Assembly (NCBI GenBank): GCA_028554795.2
Contig: CM068831.1
Location: 29,292,159 to 29,356,158 of the forward strand
DNA from: Sinohyriopsis cumingii
Taxonomy: Eukaryota; Mollusca; Bivalvia; Unionida; Unionidae
Length of the DNA stretch: 64,000 bases
Direction of reading: 5' to 3'
Under the pieces are notes generated by a model. That model was not told the DNA's origin. It did no database searches and saw only the letters and a list, made by a program, of their open reading frames with translations. Of this stretch, positions 29,249-40,584 are shown piece after piece. The position numbers and the translations under genes are program-made. Each line of letters starts with the position of its first letter. Position 1 is the stretch's first letter.

Positions 29249-29345
29249 ACTTGCCTGTAAGCGCTTGTGGATTATTTTTTGTTGTAATTGTTGTCATATC
29301 CGCAGTTGGGGTACGTGCTCGGCATTTCACACAATATAAATCCAT
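29196..29345 (-). CDS. DUF5679-type zinc ribbon, probable N-terminal half of the PLA2 gene
   Basis: 49 codons from ATG 29345. CVKC (residues 5-8) and CERC (33-36), with a lysine-rich FKFIFKK end, form the two-CxxC zinc ribbon that I associate with DUF5679-like small proteins of adintovirus/adomavirus-type genomes. The frame ends at TGA 29196-29198, just past an A7 run. Dropping one A would carry it straight into the PLA2 frame, giving a two-domain protein as in related elements. The start is only 9 bp from the divergent ATG at 29355. Confidence 0.7.
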   Translation of the reverse strand: MDLYCVKCRARTPTADMTTITTKNNPQALTGKCERCGTKKFKFIFKKRR

Positions 29346-29354
29346 ATTATTTTT

Positions 29355-30029
29355 ATGATATATCTAATGGAGATTACTGACTTGTCTGCGTCAAAGCGAC
29401 GAGAGCCAATTAAACATAACTCAGTGCTACCAAATTCTGTTCGAATGATTATTATAGGTCCATCTGGGTCGGGTAAAACTCAGTTGTTACTTAATTTAAT
29501 AATGAAGTGGATGAAGTGGGATAAATTATATTTGATAGCCCCATCTGTGGACGATCAGCGATGCTACGGCGTGTTAAAAGATTTTAACGAAAGTGCAAAA
29601 TCGATAAGTGAAGACGATGTTGTTGATTTTATAACTGATATTGATGAAGCACCGAGTATCGATGATATTGATGGGAGTATTAATAATTTAGTCGTGTACG
29701 ATGATATCATGTTGGACAAACAATCAAACCCTGCCAGGATATTCTCACGTGGACGACACAAAAACGTTGATGTGATTTATGTAACTCAACGATATACACA
29801 AATCCCGAAAGTGATCAGAGATAACTGTAACGTTCTCGCGGTATTTAACGGCGTTGACGTACACACGTTACGAAATATTCATCAGACTTGGTGCAGCGGT
29901 GACATGGACATAAATAAATTCAGAAATTTCTTTAGTCGTGCTCAGGCAAAACCACACGGATTTGTAACGATAAATTTACATGATCCTCGGACACGGTATC
30001 GAGTTGGGTTAGATACAATTTTTAATTAG
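29355..30029 (+). CDS. FtsK/HerA-type genome-packaging ATPase
   Basis: 224 codons, intact. Walker A is GPSGSGKTQ (residues 35-43), Walker B is NLVVYDDIM (111-119), and SRGRHKNVDVIYVTQRYTQI (131-150) carries the sensor Gln and arginines typical of A32-like packaging ATPases of Polintons, virophages and nucleocytoplasmic large DNA viruses. It would pump the genome into preformed capsids. Met5 at 29367 is an alternative start and leaves more room for a promoter between the divergent genes. The stop is followed at once by AAACGCTAGCGTTT and AATCCTTTAGGATT palindromes. Confidence 0.92.
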   Translation: MIYLMEITDLSASKRREPIKHNSVLPNSVRMIIIGPSGSGKTQLLLNLIMKWMKWDKLYLIAPSVDDQRCYGVLKDFNESAKSISEDDVVDFITDIDEAPSIDDIDGSINNLVVYDDIMLDKQSNPARIFSRGRHKNVDVIYVTQRYTQIPKVIRDNCNVLAVFNGVDVHTLRNIHQTWCSGDMDINKFRNFFSRAQAKPHGFVTINLHDPRTRYRVGLDTIFN

Positions 30030-30073
30030 AAACGCTAGCGTTTCCAGAAATCCTTTAGGATTAGAAATTCTAG
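30030..30073. terminator. Palindromes after the packaging ATPase
   Basis: AAACGCTAGCGTTT (30030-30043) is a perfect 14-bp palindrome abutting the TAG. AATCCTTTAGGATT follows within 10 bp. The same AACGCTAGCGTT core occurs after the 21715 gene. Confidence 0.5.
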
Positions 30074-30095
30074 CATTAAAAGTGCTTGCATTTCA

Positions 30096-30332
30096 AGCAG
30101 CAGAGAGACTGAGCCACCGAATGTTTCGTCTAGTAGACCCTTGTATCGAGAAGTAGTTATATAGGTAGATATTTTTCATGAGATAACCCTTCTGGTCAGC
30201 AAAGAAAGCCTATTTATCAATGTTTTCTGACCAGAAGGGTTTATTTTGTGAAGACCAGTCTTCTATCAAGAGTGTTTTCGATAGAAGGTTCTGTTTGACG
30301 AAATAGTTGGTGGGCTCAGTCTCTCTGCTGCT
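30096..30332. repeat. Right terminal inverted repeat
   Basis: The inverted complement of 14100-14339, with about four substitutions and a small indel near the inner end. It has the same palindromic fold: AACCCTTCTGGTCAG (30185-30199) pairs with CTGACCAGAAGGGTT (30227-30241). Two of the substitutions are C/T differences, one of them at a CpG. Confidence 0.93.
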
Positions 30333-30337
30333 TCCCT
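30333..30337. repeat. Right 5-bp target-site duplication (TCCCT)
   Basis: Matches TCCCT at 14095-14099. A 6-bp duplication, as usual for Polintons, does not fit because the sixth bases differ. Confidence 0.85.
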
Positions 30338-31200
30338 AGAAACATGGTCAGACTGAGCTATATCTTATTTCAGTGGTTTTTGTAATATAAGATTTACACA
30401 CATACAGGATATTACAGACAGATGCAAGCACTGGCATACAAAGATAATTTCTTGTCGCTCACTGAAGCGTAATGAAAGAGTCATTATCTCAAAAGGAAAG
30501 GGTCGAAGTTGAAACGGCGTATTGTTGATACTGACGTAAGTTTGAAATTGCTCAACATTCCATGCAATTTTTATTACCTTAGTGCATCGTGAGAAAAAGG
30601 GTTTGAACTAAAGTATTCAGCGTAAACACTAAATGACGTTTTAAACACAGATTAGCTTGCAATCAACATCCTTTGAAATGGGCATGATAATATAAATGCA
30701 AACAGGCCAAAATAATAAAGTCCACACTTATTTATAATCGAAATCCCTTTAAAAACTCCAACAAATAATGAATTAGGCATCGATTTAACTTTGATCTAGC
30801 ATTGCTTTACCCTCACAAAAAAGGAATGAGAGTACAAATTGTGATAATATCAGCTACCTTTTCGACTCGTGATTGCAGTCATGAAACCGTTCATGTACAT
30901 CGGTCAATCCGAAAATGTGGCATTATAGCTCCAACCACTGCTTGCGTTAGTACATACATTTGTTGCAGTTAATGTCAGTCTTGAATTTTGTGAAAGAAAG
31001 TTCAAGTGGCGATGGAAATTGAGAAGTGTTTGCTGCTTTATGTACATTGTGATCGAAGTGGACCGCCAATATACTCCATGAGTCAGGATGGTGTAATGTA
31101 CGAAGTAGGATAAAACTACCCTGAAATGGTGTTCCGAAATGTAAAACATAAAACTATACCATATAGGAATGTGAGACATACATGATGTTTTCCCCTTCTT
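30338..31200. other. No gene seen
   Basis: Host flank with no recognisable feature. Confidence 0.4.
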
Positions 31201-31208
31201 ACATATTG

Positions 31209-31571
31209 ATAAGAAAGATGGTTAAAGATGTGTGTGTGTGTGTGTGTGTATGTGTGTGTGTGTGTTTTAGATTGTTAACGTAGCTTTAACAAGCTTCAGT
31301 CATATCGCTACTATGTCTGCAGTGTAGCAGTTTATAGTGATGTCTAGCACTGGGGCATAATGCTGCAGGCATGTACCATGATGACCCACCCAGTCACAAT
31401 ATCCTCACACCAGACCGACTAATCATAACACTAACCTATTAATGCTGAGCGCCAAGCGAGGCAGCTGCTAGTACCATTTTTATAAGTCTTTGGTATGACA
31501 TAGGCGGGCTTCGAACCCGCGACCTCCCATATCTGATGCGGACGCTCTAGCCACTAGGACACCAGAGCGTT
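31209..31571 (-). mobile_element. SINE family B with intact-looking tRNA head
   Basis: On the minus strand: a tRNA-like head (complement of about 31498-31570, with TAGTGGCTAGAGCGTCC and GGTTCGAAGCCC boxes), the conserved body (complement of ACCCACCCAGTCACAATATC), and a (TG)n-complement tail at 31209-31264. The head keeps both internal RNA polymerase III boxes. Confidence 0.85.
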
Positions 31572-31574
31572 CAA

Positions 31575-31795
<221 letters not shown>

Positions 31796-31799
31796 TTTT

Positions 31800-32228
31800 A
31801 AATAAAAGAGTTTATGATGTAAACTTGGTTAGTAGTATCCCTCATAAAGAAACAAAATCGCATATATAATATGGTATTATGTACACAACTCGTGCATACC
31901 ACTCGAACAGTTCAAACCAAGTCCTAAGGAAAACGAAAAAGAATATAATGAAATTGAATTCAACCCTTATCAACGCTGATATTGGTCTGGTAATATAAAC
32001 TTTAAACAAGAGATTATATGCATAGGTCTTTATTGATGATGCTATTTTTCACTCATTAGTAGAGATAACACTATTTACAATTTTTTTTTTTTTTTTTGGA
32101 GGGGGAGAGAATAATAAATTCGTTTCGTACAAGGGTTTCTGAAAACAGCTGATATCTACCTATACATGCCATATTAGCGTTTACAAATCTTCCTAGAGAT
32201 GAAAAATTCTTTGCGACATAATTGTACA

Positions 32229-32278
<50 letters not shown>

Positions 32279-34060
32279 TAATTAATGACAAGTCTGAAAC
32301 CCATAGGTCCTTGCCTTATCACTGTAGATGACTAAATATTTACAACAGTTGCTTGTCTTATCCCTATAGATGAATATAATCTGAATATACCTCCCCGTGT
32401 GTTTGTACCCATTTACCGATTTTAAAGACGAAAAGCACACATGAGATCAAAGCTGCACAGAATGTAGTCAGTTCATTAATTTATAGTTTCAAACCTGGTT
32501 TATGCCCAGTTGTGACACTAAACCGTGATAAATTCCAAAAGGAAGTGTTTAGTGTAAAAGACGGCCTGTTCGATAATCATTTCCTGTCCCTGGACAAGTT
32601 CATTTTCAGGAATGATTACATGCACAACTACACATGTATGTGCGTAGAAAGGAAAATAGTACGACGTCTGCTCCCGATTTATACAATGTCGAATCAAGCA
32701 AAGGAAAAGGATGACAACTACAAATTTGCCTTTCACGTGGATTTAACAAGCGGTGTAATTTCTGTCTACATGTGTGCAAAGGATACAATTCTAAACTCTC
32801 AACATTATGGTAATTTACCTAAATATCCGGCAGTTACCGAAAAGGAGGAACTATGCCGCAATGTTGTCGAAAGGAAATCGATTTGCCCATAATGTACGCA
32901 ACATGGCCCAGTGCTAGTATAGAAAGTCTGTTAAGCATGAAAGGCGCAGAGAATACCAGTGTTAGGGCCACTCTGGTCACATTCAGATTAGAAATTACAA
33001 ATTCAAAGAATGAATCGGCTATGTTCTGTGCACTTTGTATCACATTACATATTTATATTATTAAAATCGGTAGAGGGGTACAAACAAACAGGGAGGCACA
33101 GTCAGACTATACAAATAAAGATAATGTAAATTATGTCTGATCAAAAAACAAGGTCAGAGACGGCAATTAACCCATTAATTATTGATCACAATGATGGATG
33201 TGTAGCTAAACTCTCCAATTATCGAAACATATTTGGTTACTATTTACATTTATATATAGGCTAATTCACAAGATGAAAACACTGCCCCATTCATGTTACG
33301 GCTACGTTCCAACAAGCATCTGATACGTTCAAGCCATTAGCTGCCAGACCAGGGTTGTCACATCTTCGTAAACTCCACTTACCTAAGCATATCCATCCAG
33401 GCGTACCATTTTGGCCTACCATTCAGGCCACTACTACATGATATGTCTATTTCATGCACCAGCTTTTGTTCAATAACATCTATTTCGCCTCTCTCCTCCT
33501 TAATGGCTGTGAAAAAATTGTATATATGATTTCTGATGGATTCCATGATTATTTTAAGGAAGCAATCGGCTATTATCCACTTTCAACCCTCACTTGATTA
33601 TCCTGGATTAGAATACAGACGTGTGTCTCAATGTAATTTATATACAATTTTCCTTAGGCGCAGAGCAAGTTCATTTCGTCTAAAAACCTATCTAGCCTCA
33701 GACTTACAGCTACATTGCCATGTCAGGTTTATGTCAAACTCTTCCTGGAAGCTCTGTTCAAAATTGCTGGTAAATGGAATTGATTATAGATCTTGAATCC
33801 AGGCAACAGCTATAAAGCCAAATTTTATAGCAAGCACGAGTTTCACTTCGACCTCATTATAAAGAAAGGAAATCATAGACAGTTTTGAGACGTGTTGTCA
33901 TCTGCCTGATCTAAAATGGAGATAAAACAAACTGGGTCCGAGTTAGTAATAACTAAAATGGCAGCAAGGTTTCTAACTTGCAAGAATGGGATATTGAAGA
34001 CAAACGTTCCAGTGTCCACCCAAAAATGATGCATAATACGTTTTCATTATTATGGTTAAA
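31800..34060. other. No convincing gene; poly-T and (TA)n tracts
   Basis: Includes a T run near 32081-32098 and a (TA)n microsatellite at 32235-32274. The frame at 32512-32892 (126 codons, with LDKFIFRNDYMHNYTC) is listed separately as doubtful. Confidence 0.4.
32512..32892 (+). other. Doubtful ORF or exon remnant, unrecognised
   Basis: 126 codons from a non-ATG start. Composition is less AT-biased than random frames nearby, and residues such as NYTCMCVERKIVRRLLP look protein-like. I find no motif, no partner exon and no conserved splice signals. A chance frame, an old pseudogene and a single exon are all possible. Confidence 0.15.
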
Positions 34061-34067
34061 TAGTTCT

Positions 34068-34396
34068 TATGTGTGTACATGTGTGTGTATGTGTGTGTTA
34101 TTTGGATTTTAGCGTAGCTTTAACAATTTTACAGTCATATCGCTACGATGTCTGCTGTATGGCAGTTTATAATGATGTCTAGCACTGGGGCATCATGCCC
34201 AGGTTTGTAGCATCATGTCCCACCCAGTCTCAATATCTTGACACCAGGCCGACCAGTCCTAACACTAATGAGCGCCAATCGAGGCAGCTGTTATTACCAT
34301 TTTTATAAATCTTTGGTATGACTCAGCCGCGGTTTGAACCCTCGACCTCCCGTCTCCGAGGCGGACACTCTAACAACTTAGGCCACCGAAGCGATA
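34068..34396 (-). mobile_element. SINE family B copy
   Basis: A tail complement GTGTGTACATGTGTGTGTAT, then the body (complement of GGCCTGGTGTCAAGATATTG-like sequence), and a tRNA-like head near 34325-34395 with a degenerate B box (GGTTTGAACC on the plus strand). Confidence 0.8.
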
Positions 34397-34399
34397 ATA

Positions 34400-35950
34400 T
34401 TTCTTATAACATGCGTAAGAGCAGATAGCATATCACTAGTGTCAGAAGCACAGGGTTACACAAACAGATTAGGGTAATATATCATGTAGACACCTCTAAT
34501 GGATGAGATATAATATCTTTAGAGGTGGATAAAGAGAATCAAAGGCAGACAGTGAAATTACGATCTCCGTAAGAAGAGAAGAGAAATGGGTTAGATAACA
34601 AGGTTTAAGTATTGAAGGTTACGAATGCGTCTACGCCTTGGGATTTCACATTAAGTATCCCTAATGACATTCGCAACAATTTTCTTATGAATTTTGTCTA
34701 TCTATCGTAAAAAATAATATACGTGAAGGCTGGGATTTCTTTTCTTCAAATCCTTTCTATTAAATATAGTCAATTTCACTATATGTATTATATCGGCAGT
34801 GATATTGTCTGCTTTTGTGTTTGAATATTAGTAGTCCACACTAGCAACATATGACAAAATAACTTCATTGAATCCCCAAAACAAAAATTTCAATATTGCT
34901 TGAGATTTCCAGCTAAGTAAAAATCTTGGATGATAATTTGTATACAATAAGTGAAACAGCGTATTATGCATAAAAATCTCAAGAGGGCATCTTCATGCAT
35001 TACTGTTATATATTATTTGGTTTTCCAAGAGAATAAAACTACGTTCATAACATAAGTGGTTTAATCATACACGTTTAATCGATGGAATTGGTTATCACAT
35101 AATATAAATTGGTAGGTTTGGTAATCTACATCAGTAGCTGGTGGGTCTGGTAATCATACACGAGTACTCGGTGGCTAATGGTCATCATGTCAGTTTTTAA
35201 TGACTTATGCTCTACTCTATGCAGCAAATATTCATTTAGATAATCGTCTCACCGTGGCTCTGGTTGTGTCATTAATGAGAGTACTTGAATTTATCATTTC
35301 TTAACGACTTTACTACCAACATGTTAAAAAAAGACATTTTTCACAGGTAGGATTGTATTACTAACTTTGATTCATTTATTGCGTTACATCCAATCAATAT
35401 TTTACTTTGTTTTTGTATAAAGGCCTGAATATTTGCAAATAATCCTAACGTAATGCAATTTATATGAGTAATATCCATTAATGTCAATGTGTCGTCTAGG
35501 CATTGATATGCGTAAAATTTTATTTATTTGGCTTTTATGGCTCTAATCTTTCTCTAGGGATAAATTGTTATCCGATAAACTGCAGCAGACCACAGCTGAT
35601 TCGTGTACAGATGGGTTTCTATAGAGAGACTTCTTGCAAAGAAACACTATCAAATTGAATGTCCGTAGAAAATAACTGGACGAGTCTTACGGGAGTTGAT
35701 TTCTAACATTTTCTGATATTACTTCCATACGGTTGTCTGTTTCTAACATAAGCGTAGAGGGAAATTCAGAGAAGTTATATCGTTCGTACAATGCTGACAT
35801 AATCGTACATTTCATATGAAAGTTAGTTTACTGATATTACAAATCTTATTTTGCAGATTGGAACTAAAAAATAGAACCATTGTCAGTGCTTTCTAAATAT
35901 ATGTTCGTTGCATAAATGAACCATGTATATGTAAATATTTCGCTCTTGAG
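34400..35950. other. No gene seen
   Basis: AT-rich DNA without a recognisable feature. Confidence 0.4.
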
Positions 35951-35952
35951 GA

Positions 35953-36186
35953 GACCGCTCCTGTGGCCAAGTGGTTTGAGTGTCCGCCTCGGATGCGAGA
36001 GGTCGTGGGTAAGATCCCCGGCCGAGTCATACCAAAGACTTTTAAAAATGGTACTAACTGCTTCCTTGCTTGGCGTTCAGCATTAAGTGGTTAATGTTAG
36101 GACTGGTCGGCCTGGTGTCAGGATAATGTGACTGGGTGGGACATCATGCTAAATGTCTGCGGCTTGATGCCCAAGTGCTGGACATA
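35953..36186 (+). mobile_element. SINE family B, 3' part replaced
   Basis: The best plus-strand head of the family: CTGTGGCCAAGTGGTTTGAG (A box) through AGAGGTCGTGGGTAAGATCC, then the conserved body (GGCCTGGTGTCAGGATAATG). It stops at GTGCTGGACATAT, where a palindromic element begins. The expected CTGCCACACTGCAGA end is absent. Confidence 0.8.
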
Positions 36187-36341
36187 TATAATCTATATTG
36201 GGGTTTTGACTGAGACAAGGAAATCCCAGTCAAGGGGTTACATGATTTGTCTCCCAACGAGGCTTGTCGAGGCGGGAGACATATAATGTAACCCTCGCTA
36301 CTGCGATTTACTTGTCTCGATTCAAAGCCCAACGTAGATTA
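36187..36341. mobile_element. Palindromic MITE-like element
   Basis: About 155 bp with inverted ends: ATAATCTATATTGGGGTTTT on the left against the complement of AAGCCCAACGTAGATTAT on the right. Inner arms GGTTACATGATTTGTCTCCC and GGGAGACATATAATGTAACC pair around a short centre, so the whole folds into one hairpin. No coding capacity. Confidence 0.7.
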
Positions 36342-37500
36342 TGCTTCTCACCCAATACTTTCCTTTAATGCTAAAAAGAGCTCTTCACTAGTGTAATATA
36401 GTTCACGTGCAAACGTTTACATGTGGCTCATTAATACAAATATATTTATGAGGGCTGTGGCATGACCATTGCATCCAAAGTACACAGTTTATACGCGTAA
36501 GCAAAAAAAAAAAAAAAAAAAAAAAAAAATGCAACATAAAACCTCGCATAGTATTTTCACATTTAATATATGGATGTTATATGAAATTGACAATAAATAA
36601 TTAATATTTATTACAAGAAACTGTTTCACTTTGATCTGTTCCAATTTTGAAAAGTCATAGTTTAAATAATGAAATGATACTGTGTACTCAGTTATTTTGT
36701 AGTTATGCTTAGTACAAGCTAAAACGAAGAGTAACATGTTGCATTAGATTATTCGTGGGAAGTTAATAATCTGTGTCACTATCGTACATAGCTCTCCTTT
36801 TCTTTGGAGGAGGTGAAACTGATTGTGACATACGTATGTTGTCCTTAATATTGATTGTAAAATTACCTCTGTGTATAATAATAGACCCTCCAAAGACGGA
36901 CCCTAGCGGATAACCATGTGCTAAACTTTAAAGTTCACGGATTCTTTGAAAAATTATTTTTTTGTCTTGGAAATATGGCACGTGCGAAAGTGAAATTTGT
37001 TTATGGATTTATGTGTTGACGGATGAATGATTCCTTCCGGCTCGTAGGTTCATTGTTTGTCATTAAATATGTTAGGTATATTTTTGATTAAACCTGGGCA
37101 TAATGGAGATGCTTAACAAAATTAGAATAAAGCAAGTTTCCAATAACACATTTCCGGTTGTTACTAAGTTTTCCATAGTTGTTAAGAGAGTTGGGAGGCT
37201 ATAAAGTGTATCGGTTTATAGTCTATTTGCATGGATCAATGTTTTCTGTCATAGTTCATTTCACGGAGCATTGAGAATTTTATATCTGTAGCACAGCCAA
37301 TTTTCAGGCCAGCATCATTAAATGTAGCTAACAGTATAAAATTTGTTTCACACGAATTATTTAAAAGTAGTACTTAGCTAGGCCTGCATATAGGATAAAA
37401 TTGACCGTGCTGTGTGGAACTAACTAGCATAATATCAAAACGCTCGATATGGTACACATGTCTGTCTTTGTCTCTCCCGAAATGTTTTTGTATTGTGTGT
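36342..37500. other. No gene seen; poly-A tract
   Basis: A run of about 29 A at 36501-36529; otherwise nothing recognisable. Confidence 0.4.
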
Positions 37501-37732
37501 TTTCAAAGATGGATTGACCGTAAATTACTATGTTTTTATTATATTTTTGTTGTTGTTGTTGTTTGATTTTAGAACAACTACGTCAGGCACAGCAGAGGAC
37601 ACCAAAGGTTCTTTTGTTAAAAATAGTTCTGAGCGCGTGGACACCTTGATTGAGACGCCTGGTCTGTGATGACTAGACTGAGATAAGAAAAGTAAGGTTA
37701 GCTGAACAGCTATATTTCTATGTCGCATGGTT

Positions 37733-37825
37733 CAGACATCATTATAAACTGCCACACTGTAGACGTCGTAGCAATATGACTGAACAATTGTTAAAGCCAC
37801 GTTAAAATTCCAAATCACTGAATTG
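37733..37825 (+). mobile_element. SINE family B, 3' end fragment
   Basis: CATTATAAACTGCCACACTG through GTTAAAATTCCAAATCAC matches the 3' end of the 9422 copy. The sequence upstream (37545-37730) starts with a GTT repeat and is unrelated to the family body. Confidence 0.7.
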
Positions 37826-37829
37826 AAAA

Positions 37830-40325
37830 GAACCATAACCTTTGAGGGAGATGTAATGAAAAATAAGATTATTTCTGTATATAAACATGAGTGAAATAGT
37901 AAGTTACCGACAAAAGGTAAAAACGTATCCGGACTTTACATTGGGAATGTTTCTACGTTATTTCAATACTTGTAATAAGCAATTATGATTTGTCGCTTTT
38001 TGTCTTGCAATTCTGCTGTCATCTCTTTATGAAGGCCAGTTAAAGCATATATATTGAAACAAATCAATACAAAATCCCTGTAAGGATTTACACAATATTC
38101 AAAGCTGTAAATCGTCGAGGTTTGAAGAAGTATTGAACCTTAGAGTCTAATGCATTGAGCAATCAAAATTTTATCACGTTTAAGCCAGAAAAGTCTTTGT
38201 GAAGGGTCACTTCGACCTTTCATCTTCTCTCCCCCCCCCCTCATGTCAGTGTCAAAACTTGAAAGGTTAACATCTATGGCTCATTGACATTTGATCAGGG
38301 CATTGCAACGCTGTCCTGAGAAACTAAACATTTGAGTTACTAACAAGAAACTCTTGATAGGAACTCATGCCAAATTATCATTTTCAATGGGAAATTGATA
38401 TGTAACGTAGTTCAGAGATTCTACGCTATCCACAATCTGACGAAAGAAACGATTATCTTGGAATAATTTAGGAACCTCTGCTTAAGACTGGTCAGCGCAA
38501 ATTCAATAATATTAAGGCGTACTCTTTTGAAGTAATGTGAATTTAAAGTGTCGACCATGGTCGACATTCTTTAGTCCGAAAATCCTGAGAGAAGAAGTTT
38601 GGCTCCGAGGAATCCTAAACAGAATAGTGCTTTCCTCGTTAAATAAGAAACTGGACCAGGTGGCTTTCTTGTAAGAAAAGACAGGGTTTGGAGCTAGGAC
38701 GCACACTTTCTAAAAGAGAACAGCATTAAGGAACGCAATTTTAATTTTCACGTAATTTTCTATTTTGATTGTTTGTTTTGTGCAGATGTGTTTGGTATGA
38801 CTAGGACCCATATTATGTATTGTTTGTTCAGTTTCATGGAAATATGTTGCTGCTAGAGTTGTTACGGAATTTATCTCTTTAATTTTACAGCTACTAAATA
38901 ATTGATAGACTTGAATAATTGCATGTTATCCAAGGTTTAATATGTGTAGGATTTCGTAAGGTTATATGAAATAATTTCCTGTGTCTGTTAGGATGATACT
39001 GATATCGTGAGTTAACGATAATCACATATTTATATATAATTTTGTAATGTTTAAATAATCTTGTAAGTTACTGATTGCATTGAGTTAGAGGTCTGTGAAT
39101 TTTATGCAACAGTAATTGAGCATGTGGTAGCGTAGATAAAGAGGTACGGTAATGTTAGATACATCGCTCACGTGGTAATTTATGGCCGGTCTCGGTGAAG
39201 CGAGGGTGATGTTCTATCGGATTAAGTCCTAATTTCTGCAGTGTGGATAGCAAGTAGGCTTCTCAGCAACGTAAGTGAGAGATTTTATGAACGTGTATAA
39301 AGTGGTACATGTAGAGATTTATAGGTAATTTGTCCTTTAACGAACACATTTCTGGGAGAGACAGGAAAGTCCGAAGACGGAAGTCGGAAGTCTGGAAATA
39401 GATGACGGGTTAAGCATAAAGGACTAGGAGGCCCAGGAAAAAAAGAAACGTTCAGAATAGGAAAACTAGAGAATAGGAAGAATCGAAACACGGATCACGA
39501 GAGAAACGTGATGCAATCATTCGTGGACACTGCGCTCTTTTAACTACTCGTTATTTTTATGATGAAATAAATCAAATTAGACGCTGCTACTAAATTTTGT
39601 TGACTTAACTTATATTGTATTGGAGTTGCCGGTAAAAATTATTATCGATTAAATTTTGTTATTTTTCTTGTGTAAGGGGTCTCGTATTGCATTATTTCTT
39701 CCAAATAGTCTTGCTCAGTTCTCTGTTGATATTCTATCTATCCACTCCCACCGGGCCATAAAATCGAGGGATGTCATTCCTTAGATAACGCCAGCCAAAT
39801 CCAATTAACCACCCATCTTACTACGAGCGCGACTTTACAAAAGCAATGAAGTGGAATTTATTGATTTTCTTTCCACTGTTTGACATTTGAATTATTTTAT
39901 CATTCTTCCTTGATAATACACTAAGTTTGAAACTCATTCTTTCTATTTTTAACTGAATAAGATATTAAATATATCCTCATTGAATCATTTGTTGTGTGAT
40001 ACAGACGTTTGATTTATAGTACCTCATTTCTTAATAACGTATGTTTTGTTAGCCTTTTATTAGGTTTTAGGGGCTTAATGTTCGTATTATTGTGCTGACA
40101 TATCATATGCTGGTTATTATGTGAATAGATGTGTTAACTATTTCATTCCAGTTTACCTAATCATAAATCATTCATGACGTAATACTAGCTAAACGTAGTT
40201 CCGATTGGAAAGGATTGTTAATTCGGCTCCATATTCTTTGATTATGATTATCTGATGACAGGACCGTGATAATTCCTAAATGCGCGCATAGACATAAACT
40301 ACCCCATCTTTAAGAATGTTTTAAA
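37830..40325. other. No gene seen
   Basis: About 2.5 kb of AT-rich DNA with only short chance frames. Confidence 0.4.
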
Positions 40326-40330
40326 TGTGA

Positions 40331-40580
40331 GGTCCCAGATTAGTCTAAAGCTCTTACCGATACGCATCATTGCCAACTCAGTTCCGTCTACGTTGTTTCA
40401 AATTTCGAGGTCAGCCCATGTGGGTATGAGCGGAATCTTGCCAGCAGCTTCCCTTGGGTCGATGGTTATTTCCGGGATTTACCCGGATTCGTCGTCCACC
40501 ATTTATACTGGCCACCATGAATAGCCTATATTGCACTGGGAAATTGCGTTAAACCCCCAAAGCAACACAACAACAACGAC
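40331..40580 (+). mobile_element. SINE family A, old full-length copy
   Basis: A degraded tRNA-like head (about 40331-40425), the body with GGTTATTTCCGGGATTTACC, and the end TTGCGTTAAACCCCCAAAGC with a CAACAACAAC tail. It is more diverged than the 307 and 4642 copies. Confidence 0.7.
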
Positions 40581-40584
40581 ATCA

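Larger units (their letters stand above)
14100..30332. mobile_element. Integrated Maverick/Polinton/adintovirus-like DNA virus element
   Basis: A 16.2-kb unit bounded by inverted repeats and a 5-bp duplication. It carries a complete virus-type gene set: capsid, penton-like and fibre-like proteins, protease, packaging ATPase, rve integrase, and DNA polymerase fused to a helicase. The two termini read the same from outside inward, starting with AG, as reported for Polintons. They differ by only a handful of positions, which points to a fairly recent insertion. Several genes carry stops or frameshifts, so this copy is probably not autonomous. The classification is by gene content. A polymerase-helicase fusion and hairpin-forming termini are not what a textbook Polinton has, so it may belong to a separate lineage. 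Confidence 0.93.

Noticed and set aside
31498-31570. A tRNA gene on the minus strand
   Set aside because: It has A and B boxes, but it continues into the conserved family B SINE body and has an imperfect acceptor stem. It is a SINE head.
32512-33140. Host gene with two overlapping frames
   Set aside because: No motif, no exon partners and no start codon for the first frame. Kept only as a doubtful ORF.
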